A stretch of 17,675 bases of DNA from CAYUNA01 sp047629355 (GCA_047629355.1 JBLHWU010000139.1:1-17675), one strand, 5' to 3'. Positions 6,286-14,043 are shown, counted from the stretch's first letter. The notes: generated by a model from the letters alone, not told the origin. Numbers and translations are program-made.

Positions 6286-7269
6286 ACTTTGTAAAAGTTC
6301 CTCTTTTTTATCATAAGTGGCTAGGAAGAATAAACCGAGTGCCATCAGGATTAATTTTCGAATGCGGCGAACGATACCGACACCAAAGCCAATATCTTCC
6401 GTATAGCCCAAAGTTTTTGCAATTTCTGCCTGTGCAGCTTCTGATACACCCAATTGTCCGGGTATTAAAAAGAAAATTCCATTGATGACATTAACTATTG
6501 TACTAAAAAATATTGCCTCAATAAAGGTCATCTCTGCGCCCAATAAATTCATCAAAAGCATTACTTCCAATACACCTAACATGCGTCCACAAGTATGCCA
6601 GAATCCTGCTATTACGAGCGAACGAACGCCAGTTGTATAGCTTTTATTAAGGTTGTCATCCAGCGTTGACATTTGGGATTTTTTGGATTCTAAAAATTTA
6701 CGAAGTGGTGGAATTTTATTTGCTAACTTCATAGCCGTTCCAGATAATCCTTTTATTTGAAAATTAACCCATAAACCATTTAAAATCAGTAAGATAAATA
6801 AATAACCAGTGCAAGCAATTAGTAGTCCTTTATGAATAGGAATAACCAAAAGTGACACGCCTAATCCAATAATATTGAACAGCATTTTGACGATGTAATC
6901 AATCGTTTTATCAATAATTACACTTGGTAAGCCGTCAGAAAGTGGGACGTCAGATTTGATTAAATAAGCGCGTGCTGTCTCTCCGCCAAGATTAGCAGAA
7001 GGGGCGGTCATATTTACGGCTTCTGCAATTAATTTGAGTCGAAACAATTGAAAAATAGGAATCCGGTGTCCCATAAATTTCAAAATCTGATGCCACGCTA
7101 GCGTATGACAAATATTCCAAACAACCGCCAATAATAAAATCGGAATGCTCCACCAACCCACTTTTTGCAAGTTCGCTAACAACTCCTCCCATCCTAGCTT
7201 TTGAATGAAATAAATCAGTACAGCAATACCGACCAACAAGAAAATTCTTTTTAACCATTTCGATTTCAT
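6256..7269 (-). CDS. Flippase-like integral membrane protein (LPG-synthase TM / UPF0104 family)
   Basis: 337 residues, polytopic, with about eight hydrophobic segments (for example 8-22, 41-55, 127-143, 150-168, 251-270 and 304-318). It has the family hallmarks: the APSANLGGETARAYLI segment at 89-104 and the LIPGQLGVSEAAQ segment at 268-280. Members resemble the membrane half of MprF (LPG synthase) and AglD/YbhN-like proteins, and are thought to move or handle lipid-linked substrates across the inner membrane; activity in most is unproven. The gene begins eight bases after the stop of the upstream glycosyltransferase, so the two are surely co-transcribed. The likely theme is making and translocating a glycolipid. 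No cytoplasmic aminoacyl-transferase domain is attached. Confidence 0.85.
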   Translation of the reverse strand: MKSKWLKRIFLLVGIAVLIYFIQKLGWEELLANLQKVGWWSIPILLLAVVWNICHTLAWHQILKFMGHRIPIFQLFRLKLIAEAVNMTAPSANLGGETARAYLIKSDVPLSDGLPSVIIDKTIDYIVKMLFNIIGLGVSLLVIPIHKGLLIACTGYLFILLILNGLWVNFQIKGLSGTAMKLANKIPPLRKFLESKKSQMSTLDDNLNKSYTTGVRSLVIAGFWHTCGRMLGVLEVMLLMNLLGAEMTFIEAIFFSTIVNVINGIFFLIPGQLGVSEAAQAEIAKTLGYTEDIGFGVGIVRRIRKLILMALGLFFLATYDKKEELLQSKNGRTSTNA

Positions 7270-7277
7270 AGGACAGC

Positions 7278-8504
7278 TTACTGATTATGGGTTGCGAGTT
7301 GAGTATTGATTTTTTTTGTGAGTTCTGTATTTTTTAGCCAATTCATGAATTTGTTGGCGCGGGCATCCCAGGTTAATTGCTCACCAGACTTTCGGGCTGC
7401 GATGCCTAATTTTGACAACAATTCTGGATTTTCGTAAAGTTCTGTCAGCATTGCAGAAGCGGCAGGAACATCGTCAGGTTTAGACAACATCGCATTTTTT
7501 CGATGCTCTAATAATTCCTGAATATCTGCTGTGGCTGCTGCTAAAATCGGACGACCAGATGCTAAATATGGAAATAATTTAAACGGTAAAACTGTTCGCC
7601 CAAACTTCTGCAATGGCGCAGAAACTGGCGGAATTATCAACACATCTGCCGCATATAAATAGTCGGAAACTTTCTGAATTGGTTGCCGTCCCGCCCAGAT
7701 GATATTTTGTACGTTTTTCTCCGCCGCATAGCCTTGCAATCGTACTAAATCTTCGGGGCGACCACCAACCATCACAAATTTTATTTTAGGTTGCAATGCT
7801 GCTAACTCAACAATACTTCCCATGCCTTTATTCGGCTGCATATTGCCGGTATAAATGACGTAAAAATCATTTTTCGGCAAATCACATTTTCCTCTCGCGG
7901 ACTCTTTTGACAATACAGGCTGCATATCCGACTCATCATATCCATTGTGTAAAACCAGCATTTTTTCCGCAGGCATACCCACATCAATCATCGAATCCGC
8001 TGATAATTTACTATGTGTGACAACGCCTAAAAAATTAGGTTTTTGCGCCCATTTTGAAATGGTTTCAAATGCTTTTGGAAATTCCACCCCCAATCGGCGG
8101 TAAGTTTCAAAAATCACATTTTTACCAATTAAATAGCTGAAAGTTGCCGCTAATTCGTTTCGAGTATAGATAATATCATACTTTTTCAACATCGCATACA
8201 TTGGTGCTGCTAAAAAATGCGTAAACTTTTCAATTCGATAATCACTTGCTGGAATCGTTGGTATCGTTTTGAACGTCAGTCCTTTAGGAATGTTGTAATA
8301 TTTGACGATTTCAGCTTCAACGTTGTATTTTGGGTTAAATAATCCCTTTGCCTGTGTTGGAATTAGCATATCTACGTCCAATCCAGCAGCATGCAAAGCC
8401 GCTGCATTTTTAATCACTTGTTGCGTGTTTGTCGCATGGTGAGGGAAACGTTCGTCAGAGATAATTGCCACCTTAGGCAATTTGATATGGTGATTTTTTT
8501 TCAT
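7278..8504 (-). CDS. GT4-type glycosyltransferase (GT-B fold)
   Basis: 408 residues, normal for the family. The N-terminal Rossmann half begins KVAIISDERFPHHATNTQQV and contains YTRNELAA at 113-120 and HNGYD at 186-190. The C-terminal nucleotide-sugar half has VIYTGNMQPNKGMGSIVELA at 216-235, FVMVGG at 243-248, and the donor-site region FKLFPYLASGRPILA at 308-322 with IQELL at 328-332. The classical EX7E signature is altered: the first Glu position reads Lys/Phe-Pro (KLFPYLASG), as in some GT4 subgroups. It would transfer a sugar from a nucleotide donor on the inner face of the cytoplasmic membrane; donor and acceptor cannot be read from the sequence. It is first in a two-gene unit with the flippase-like protein. 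The ATG follows an AT-rich leader without a Shine-Dalgarno sequence. Confidence 0.9.
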   Translation of the reverse strand: MKKNHHIKLPKVAIISDERFPHHATNTQQVIKNAAALHAAGLDVDMLIPTQAKGLFNPKYNVEAEIVKYYNIPKGLTFKTIPTIPASDYRIEKFTHFLAAPMYAMLKKYDIIYTRNELAATFSYLIGKNVIFETYRRLGVEFPKAFETISKWAQKPNFLGVVTHSKLSADSMIDVGMPAEKMLVLHNGYDESDMQPVLSKESARGKCDLPKNDFYVIYTGNMQPNKGMGSIVELAALQPKIKFVMVGGRPEDLVRLQGYAAEKNVQNIIWAGRQPIQKVSDYLYAADVLIIPPVSAPLQKFGRTVLPFKLFPYLASGRPILAAATADIQELLEHRKNAMLSKPDDVPAASAMLTELYENPELLSKLGIAARKSGEQLTWDARANKFMNWLKNTELTKKINTQLATHNQ

Positions 8505-8572
8505 AAAAAAATGAATTTAATAAATTAGACCAGAATGCGCAGCTATTTTTTCTTGTAAAAAGTTTTAAAAAC

Positions 8573-8604
8573 GAGTGCATCGTCCTTTCACGCACTCATT
8601 TTTT
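8573..8604. terminator. Terminator-like hairpin between divergent genes
   Basis: GAGTGC (8573-8578) pairs with GCACTC (8592-8597) around a 13-base loop. A5 precedes and T6 follows, so it has terminator form on both strands. It lies about 70 bases upstream of the glycosyltransferase start and upstream of the plus-strand MITE, where nothing obvious needs terminating. It could be an attenuator in the glycosyltransferase leader or an insulator between divergent promoters. Confidence 0.4.
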
Positions 8605-8641
8605 AAGGTTCTTAGAAGGAAAAAGAATAGGTATAATGGAC

Positions 8642-8805
8642 TAAGGAACGCGGAATAAATAAATGCAGATTCTTGGAAGTGAGGTTTTGTTCTCCCTTTT
8701 TGTTTTAAACGTGCGATTTATGTTGATATAATGAGCGTTTTCAAAGTGAAAAATGAGGACAAAATATCCTGTCAAGAATCTGCATTTATTTAATTCGCGT
8801 TTCTA
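8642..8805. mobile_element. MITE-like element, copy 2 (164 bp)
   Basis: Second copy of the element at 1334-1496, in the same orientation. The left end TAAGGAACGCGGAATAAATA matches the reverse complement of the right end (TTAGAAACGCGAATTAAATA) with four differences over about 35 bases. Beyond that the arms share the 15-base ATGCAGATTCTTG-type segment exactly (AAATGCAGATTCTTG). The core 8711-8736 is identical to copy 1, and the following AAAGTGAAAAAT block is shared. The innermost stem is weaker than in copy 1. The element ends about 100 bases before the metallophosphatase start codon, so it forms much of that gene's upstream region. The rest of the gap 8505-8907 holds only the hairpin at 8573-8604. 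Confidence 0.75.
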
Positions 8806-8907
8806 AGCGGCGCAAAAATATAAATTAAGCGGGAATTGAGTTTGTTTTTTACAAGAATCCAGAAAAAGGTTACATTTACAGGACTATTTTCATTCAAAAC
8901 AAAAGCG

Positions 8908-11277
8908 ATGTCCAATAAAATACAACTTTCCATCTTTCTGCTTTTTTGCATCCAAGTTTTAAATGCCCAATCCATTAAAGTTCAACCCTATTTACAAGAT
9001 GCTTCACCGCATTCCATATTTATCCTTTGGGAAACGGATTCTTTATCTGAAAGCATTGTCGAATGGGGACTAACGGATGATTTGGTAAATACCAGTACCG
9101 GGACTGCCATAACTTCTGCCGGAACTGCCCAAATCCACGAAGTCCAATTGGTAAATTTAGAACGATTTACCAAGTATTTTTATCGCGTCAAAGCTGGCGA
9201 TGCTGTGTCCGCCATTTTTCAATTTAAAACACCGCCCTTTGCTTCTGACCACGAGCCGTTTCGCATTATTGCAATGAGTGATATGCAACAGGATGGGGCT
9301 TTTCCAAATAAATTTCAGGAAATAGTTAATGAAGGTATTATGGATTATTTATCAGATGAGTTTGGCGGCGAAATTATCGACCAAGTGGCGTTGGTGATGA
9401 TTTCTGGTGATTTGGTAAGCAATGGGAATAATTACGAATCTTGGGCGAACACTTTTTTCAATCCTGCGGAAAATTTATTCAGCCAAGTCCCTGTCTATCC
9501 CGTACCTGGGAATCACGAAAATAACTCGACTTACTTTTTTCAATACTTTAAATTACCAGAAAACGGAACATCGAATTTGGAAGAGCATTGGTGGCATAAG
9601 GATTATGGAAATGTGCGCATTATCGGATTGGATTCCAACGGGCCGTATGACGGACCAGAACAATTGGATTGGTTGGAAAATACGTTAGCCGAAACTGCAA
9701 CTGCGGATTCGATTGACTTCGTTTTTGCGCAACTTCACCATCCACATAAATCAGAATTATGGACGCCTGGAGAATCTAATTTCACCGGCGAAGTCATCAA
9801 TAAACTGGAGCAATTTTCGACGGAAAGTGGCAAGCCGAGCATTCATTTTTTCGGACATACCCACGGTTATTCCCGAGGACAATCCCGGGATCATAAACAT
9901 CTTTGGATAAATGTTGCTACAGCAGGTGGCGCGATTGATAATTGGGGCGAATTCCCTAATTTTGATTACGATGAATTCTCTGTTTCTCAAGATGATTATG
10001 GTTTTGTTTCTATTGAAATTACGGACGATGCTGACCCAAAAGTTGTCGTCAAACGCATCAGCCGAGGGGATCAAGATGCGGTGATTGATAATGAAATTAC
10101 GGACAGTTTGACGCTTCGTTTATTTCCTTTGACTGTTGACATACCCTTGCCTATTTTCCCTCTTGATGAAACCATCTTTCCAGAATGTGTAACTTTGAAA
10201 GCAAGTCTATTTTCCTCCCCGAATGCTTCCGCAACACATGGGCAAAGTCATTGGCAAGTGTCCACAAATCCTGATGGTTTTGACAACCCAATTGCCGAAA
10301 GTTGGAAGAATTTTGAAAACTGGTATTTTGAAGAAGACACCCAAGCTAATGATGATTTGACCGATGAAAAAATCTTAGGATTGGGGGAGAATACAGATTA
10401 TTGGTGGCGGGTTCGATACCGAGATAGAGAAATGAATTGGAGTGATTGGACGGCAGCCGTTCCTTTTTTGACGGGTGAATCAATGGCATTACCGAATCTT
10501 TTGATGAATGCTGGTGCGGAGGATAGTCTGTCTAATTGGAGTGTAATTGAAGGAGTGGTTGAAGCCTTGACAGCGGGTGTTTGTGAGGGCATTAATCCAC
10601 ATTCTGGCGAGCGATATTTTGCGGTTGGTGGCTTGTGTGAACACAGTGATGTTGGGCGATGTGTGCAGGCTGTGGATGTTTCGACCTTTGCGGATTCGAT
10701 TGATGCGGGTGGTTATTTGGTGAATTTTGGTGGTTTTTTGTCTGATTTTGGCGGCAGTGATTTACCAGAGATGCGCCTGCTATTTTTTGATGAAAACCTA
10801 GTTGAATTGGGTACAAGTAATACGCTTTCTACACTCAATGCTTCGTGGACGATGTTTAGTGAATGGCAATCTATTCCGCCGCAAACGCGAACGATTCAAC
10901 TAGAATTAAAAGGCACTCGAAATGCTGGGACAGATAATGATTCTTACTTTGATGATTTGTTCTTGACGGTAGGGGCGAGTGATATTGACTGTACGGGATT
11001 TGTTTCGGTGGTGAATCAGCCGATGCCGAAAGCTGCTTTGAATATGGTGCCAAATCCAATGAATTCGAGTGGGAATATTGCACTGCCAGAAGGGATTTTT
11101 ACGGATTTAAAACTTTTTGTAGTAGATGCAAAAGGAGTGAAAATGGCATGCCCGATTAGATATGAAATGGATAGGGTAGTGGTAGAAAAAGGGAATTTGA
11201 AAAGTGGTACTTATTTCTTCTTTTTGAGAGGAAATGGTGCTGTTTTGGGTAGTGGAAAGATGGTGGTCGTGGATTAA
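8908..11277 (+). CDS. Secreted T9SS-sorted metallophosphatase with PAP-like N-terminal domain
   Basis: 789 residues from the ATG at 8908. An open frame reaches back to a TTG at 8836, but the signal peptide (KIQLSIFLLFCIQVLNAQ) begins right at this ATG. The order is: signal peptide 1-21; a fibronectin-III-like domain of purple-acid-phosphatase type at 22-110 (PYLQDASPHSIFILWET); a calcineurin-like metallophosphatase at about 117-375 with Asp125 (SDMQ), GD at 167-168, GNHE at 201-204, HHPH at 277-280 and GHTH at 316-319; a second FnIII-like domain at about 415-525; a beta-sandwich, possibly carbohydrate-binding, at about 527-690; and a C-terminal type A sorting domain at about 705-789 (VPNPMN, LKSGTYFF, GSGKMVVVD). 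The first metal motif reads Asp-Met-Gln rather than Asp-x-His. It is likely secreted through the type IX system and hydrolyses phosphate esters; substrate unknown. Confidence 0.9.
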   Translation: MSNKIQLSIFLLFCIQVLNAQSIKVQPYLQDASPHSIFILWETDSLSESIVEWGLTDDLVNTSTGTAITSAGTAQIHEVQLVNLERFTKYFYRVKAGDAVSAIFQFKTPPFASDHEPFRIIAMSDMQQDGAFPNKFQEIVNEGIMDYLSDEFGGEIIDQVALVMISGDLVSNGNNYESWANTFFNPAENLFSQVPVYPVPGNHENNSTYFFQYFKLPENGTSNLEEHWWHKDYGNVRIIGLDSNGPYDGPEQLDWLENTLAETATADSIDFVFAQLHHPHKSELWTPGESNFTGEVINKLEQFSTESGKPSIHFFGHTHGYSRGQSRDHKHLWINVATAGGAIDNWGEFPNFDYDEFSVSQDDYGFVSIEITDDADPKVVVKRISRGDQDAVIDNEITDSLTLRLFPLTVDIPLPIFPLDETIFPECVTLKASLFSSPNASATHGQSHWQVSTNPDGFDNPIAESWKNFENWYFEEDTQANDDLTDEKILGLGENTDYWWRVRYRDREMNWSDWTAAVPFLTGESMALPNLLMNAGAEDSLSNWSVIEGVVEALTAGVCEGINPHSGERYFAVGGLCEHSDVGRCVQAVDVSTFADSIDAGGYLVNFGGFLSDFGGSDLPEMRLLFFDENLVELGTSNTLSTLNASWTMFSEWQSIPPQTRTIQLELKGTRNAGTDNDSYFDDLFLTVGASDIDCTGFVSVVNQPMPKAALNMVPNPMNSSGNIALPEGIFTDLKLFVVDAKGVKMACPIRYEMDRVVVEKGNLKSGTYFFFLRGNGAVLGSGKMVVVD

Positions 11278-11373
11278 TCCAAAAAGTGCTTGAATTTATA
11301 GCAATTAGTGATAAAATTATTTCTTTTTAAATATGTTGCAAACTAATGGAAACCTCAGCAAAACGATGATTCT

Positions 11374-11835
11374 ATGGTAGAAATTAGGAAACACAAGCAA
11401 GAGATTGAACCTGATGAGAAAATAAAGGTAATTGTATCTTTTTTGATTATTGTTGGGTTAATTGGACTTTCAATAATGATGGGTTTAGAGAAAGAGAAAT
11501 CGGATGAAATTATGATTGAAAATCTTGAACAAAGTAAGCAACTATATGCTCTTAAAATCCGAAAATTGAAATCCGAAAAATTATTTCCAGCCTTTGAAAG
11601 ATTATTTGAGGAAGGAAGGACCGCAATGAATCGAAAAGCTTATTTTGATGCAGTATTTAAATATAAACAAGCTATTGTCTTTAATGAAAACAGTTTAAAA
11701 GCACATCAAGAATTAAAAATTGCGTTAGAGAAGTCTTGTTTAGAAAATAGAGAAAATCATTGTAAGGAAATAGCAAAAATCAAGCGTAGAATTGAATTTT
11801 TGAAAGATAATTCTTCTTTTGACATTTTGGAATAG
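11374..11835 (+). CDS. Small membrane-anchored helical protein, function unknown
   Basis: 153 residues; I do not recognise a family. A charged N-terminus (residues 1-17) is followed by one membrane segment (about 18-36, IKVIVSFLIIVGLIGLSIMM) with no cleavage site. A highly charged helical part follows, probably coiled coil at about 38-70. The segment FEEGRTAMNRKAYFDAVFKYKQAIVFNENSLKAHQELKIALEKS (about 77-120) has the spacing of one to one-and-a-half TPR repeats. Two Cys in CLENRENHC may be incidental. The TPR-like part would face the cytoplasm or periplasm depending on topology, which the sequence does not settle. It lies 96 bases after the metallophosphatase and may be co-transcribed; no terminator is seen between them. 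A 9-bp hairpin without a T-run (11839-11865) follows. Confidence 0.6.
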   Translation: MVEIRKHKQEIEPDEKIKVIVSFLIIVGLIGLSIMMGLEKEKSDEIMIENLEQSKQLYALKIRKLKSEKLFPAFERLFEEGRTAMNRKAYFDAVFKYKQAIVFNENSLKAHQELKIALEKSCLENRENHCKEIAKIKRRIEFLKDNSSFDILE

Positions 11836-11883
11836 AGAAAGGACTTTATGCTAATTAAAGTTCTTGGAGGATTGAGTCGTCCA

Positions 11884-11921
11884 TCTTAGAAACGCTTGGA
11901 TTCATATAATTAATTCGCAAA
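11884..11921. repeat. Possible remnant of MITE ends
   Basis: CTTAGAAACGC at 11885-11895 is the same as the end of MITE copy 2 (reverse complement of its right terminus). About 20 bases on, TAATTAATTCGC resembles the opposite terminus. The two ends may be what is left after internal deletion. It is short, so chance is possible. The neighbouring gap also has a C7 run and a 10-base direct repeat, ATACACCAAT at 11973 and 11989, just before the next start codon. Confidence 0.25.
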
Positions 11922-12010
11922 ACCAATATTTTTAGATCACTTTTGTTAAGAAAAAGTAGAACCCCCCCACAGATACACCAATTTACAAATACACCAATAT
12001 ACCATAATAA

Positions 12011-12475
12011 ATGTTTGGAAAAGTAAAAAAATGGCTCGGAATCGAGGGCGTAAAATTAGAATTAGATTTACCTGAAACTGCGTTTAAGCAAGTCGAAGCG
12101 GTAACGGGTAAAATTCGATTTTACAGCAAAAATGCGCAAGAAGTCACAGGCATCAAAGTGCAATTTATTGAAAAATATTCACGTGGACGAGGAGACGACA
12201 AACGCATTGATGAATATCAGTTAGGTGAAATTGAATTCAACGAAACGATTCAAATTCCTGAAGAAGAAATGATTGAAATTGAATTCACGCTACCATTTTC
12301 GATGATGCAGTCAGCGGTAGATACTTTTGGTGACCGCAATATTTTAACGAGTGGACTGGCGACTTTGGCAAAGTCTTTAAACAGTGTGCAATCGCAATAT
12401 TTTGTGGAGGCAGAAGCAAAAGTGACGGGGACTGCGTTGAGTCCGTTTGATAGGCAATCAATTGATTTGCAGTAG
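12011..12475 (+). CDS. Spo0M-like arrestin-fold protein (short form)
   Basis: 154 residues. The start MFGKVKKWLGIEGVKLELDL, followed by AFKQVEAVTGKIRFYSKNAQEVTGIKVQFIEKYSRGRGDD and the IEIEFTLPF block, matches the N-terminal arrestin-like beta-sandwich of the Spo0M (sporulation-control) family. Bacillus Spo0M has about 258 residues with two sandwiches; only about one is present here. The family occurs widely in bacteria that do not sporulate and its role there is unknown, possibly as a cytoplasmic scaffold. No signal peptide or membrane segment is visible. The leader just before the ATG contains two ATACACCAAT repeats. A perfect 22-bp triloop hairpin begins 13 bases after the stop. Confidence 0.75.
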   Translation: MFGKVKKWLGIEGVKLELDLPETAFKQVEAVTGKIRFYSKNAQEVTGIKVQFIEKYSRGRGDDKRIDEYQLGEIEFNETIQIPEEEMIEIEFTLPFSMMQSAVDTFGDRNILTSGLATLAKSLNSVQSQYFVEAEAKVTGTALSPFDRQSIDLQ

Positions 12476-12487
12476 CAAAAATGCGAG

Positions 12488-12534
12488 ATTGAGGGAGAAG
12501 AACGGTTTTGTAAAAACCGTTCTTCTCCCTCAAT
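12488..12534. repeat. Triloop hairpin, copy 2 (TTGAGGGA family)
   Basis: A perfect 22-bp stem pairs 12488-12509 with 12513-12534 around a GTA loop. The left arm reads ATTGAGGGAGAAGAACGGTT. Compared with 1504-1548, three stem pairs are changed on both sides (T-A to G-C, A-T to G-C, G-C to A-T), and one T-G became C-G, so pairing is conserved where sequence is not. No T-run follows. It lies directly downstream of the Spo0M-like gene. The rest of 12535-12684 holds nothing recognisable. Confidence 0.8.
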
Positions 12535-12684
12535 AATCACCGGGGCGGTGTAAAAAGTCGGTTTTAGTGACAAGTTTAGTAAACTTAAAATCAGAAAATT
12601 ACATAAAACAAAAGAGCTAATTTCAAATATAAATTGACTTTCTACACAAGCCCCACTATATTTTGTGAAATTATCACTCATTTT

Positions 12685-14043
12685 TTAATCAAAAAGCTCC
12701 TCCATTAGTTTTTCAAAATCTACCCCCTGAAAATTCCCAGAACTCATCAACAACAAATTCTTCTTATTCCAATCCTGTTCCTTCAAAAATGCCTCAAACG
12801 GTTCTCTTTCTGTAAAAACATATAAATTCGGATGCTGAAAATTAGCTTGAATGTCTGCTTTTGAAATCGGCGGCAACTCCTTCATTTTCAAGGTATGTTC
12901 ACTAAAAAACACTACCCCAATATCCGCTGCATTCAAAGTCCCTTGATATTCGGGTAAAAATATTTTATTCAAACTACTAAAAGTATGCAACTCCACACAA
13001 GCGAATAATTGCCGATTGGCATATTGATTTTTCACTGCTTTTACTGTCGCTCGAACTTTCGAGGGCGCATGCGCAAAATCCAGCCAAGTATTGGACGTCC
13101 ACTCTTTTCGCAACAATTGCAAACGCTTAGCTGCTCCTTTAAAACTTTGTACCGCTTCAAAAAATTCATCGTGGCTAATTCCAATTTCTTGACAAACCAA
13201 AAAAGCCGCTTTCAAGTTTTCCATATTGTGCTCTCCAAAAATCTGAATTGGCACATTTTCTCCCCATCGACTTGGAATCGTGGTTCCTTTTCCGACTGTT
13301 TTTGCTTTAAAACCTTCATAAGGCGTAGCTGAAAATGCTGCTTTTGAATCTTTTAAAATTTGCTTAATGTGCTCATCTTTTTGGTAGAAAAATAGGGACG
13401 CATCAGGAGCTAAATTTTCCAAGAACAAACCAAATTGCTCTAAATATCCCTTAAAAGTTGGAAAAACATTGATATGATCCCAAGCAATACCCGTCATAAT
13501 CGCATACTGCGGTTTATAGTGCAAAAATTTTGGACGCCTATCCAAAGCCGATGATAAATACTCATCTCCTTCAATAATCATCAAGCGCGCATCCGATAAT
13601 TTGACCATTCTTTCAAATCCTTCGAGCTGTGCGCCAACTAAATAATCGAATCGTTTGTTACATTTTCGCAAAATGTGCATTATCATGGAAGTCGTCGTGG
13701 TTTTTCCATGACTTCCCGACACGACCACGCGGATTTTATCCTTCGCATGCTCGTAAATATATTCGGGAAAGGAATAAATGGGAATGCCCAATTCCTGTGC
13801 TTTCAACAATTCAGGATTGTCGACACGCGCGTGCATACCAAGAATAATTGCATCAATATTGCTAGTAATGTTTTCTGGATGCCAGCCCATTTGTTTGGGT
13901 AGCAAACCATATTTTGCCAAACGGTCACGAGCAGGATTGTAAATTTCATCGTCCGAGCCCGTTACGGTATGGTGATTGTTGTGTAGTGCGAGGGCGAGGT
14001 TGTGCATCACTGCGCCACCTGTTGCAATTAAATGAATTCGCAT
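12685..14043 (-). CDS. mpl: UDP-N-acetylmuramate:L-alanyl-gamma-D-glutamyl-meso-diaminopimelate ligase
   Basis: 452 residues, the usual length. Mpl is a cytoplasmic Mur-type ligase that joins recycled tripeptide to UDP-MurNAc, bypassing MurC, MurD and MurE. The N-terminal Rossmann domain starts MRIHLIATGGAVMHNLALAL, with the GSD at 29-31. The ATP-binding loop VSGSHGKTTTTSM lies at 108-120. The central domain has LMIIEGDEYLSSALDRRPKF at 154-173, where the EGDEY...D.RPKF signature separates Mpl from MurC, and GIAWDHINVFPT at 185-196. The C-terminal domain contains the conserved DFAHAPSKVRATV segment. The gene stands alone on the minus strand. Its presence implies a Gram-negative-type meso-diaminopimelate wall and active muropeptide recycling. 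Confidence 0.95.
   Translation of the reverse strand: MRIHLIATGGAVMHNLALALHNNHHTVTGSDDEIYNPARDRLAKYGLLPKQMGWHPENITSNIDAIILGMHARVDNPELLKAQELGIPIYSFPEYIYEHAKDKIRVVVSGSHGKTTTTSMIMHILRKCNKRFDYLVGAQLEGFERMVKLSDARLMIIEGDEYLSSALDRRPKFLHYKPQYAIMTGIAWDHINVFPTFKGYLEQFGLFLENLAPDASLFFYQKDEHIKQILKDSKAAFSATPYEGFKAKTVGKGTTIPSRWGENVPIQIFGEHNMENLKAAFLVCQEIGISHDEFFEAVQSFKGAAKRLQLLRKEWTSNTWLDFAHAPSKVRATVKAVKNQYANRQLFACVELHTFSSLNKIFLPEYQGTLNAADIGVVFFSEHTLKMKELPPISKADIQANFQHPNLYVFTEREPFEAFLKEQDWNKKNLLLMSSGNFQGVDFEKLMEELFD

Noticed and set aside
8836..8907. An upstream TTG start giving the metallophosphatase 24 more residues
   Set aside because: The signal peptide begins exactly at the ATG at 8908, and the extension would bury it.
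11962..11968. C7 homopolymer in front of the Spo0M-like gene as a phase-variable tract
   Set aside because: It is about 40 bases from the start codon, outside any frame, and a single 7-base run is weak evidence.
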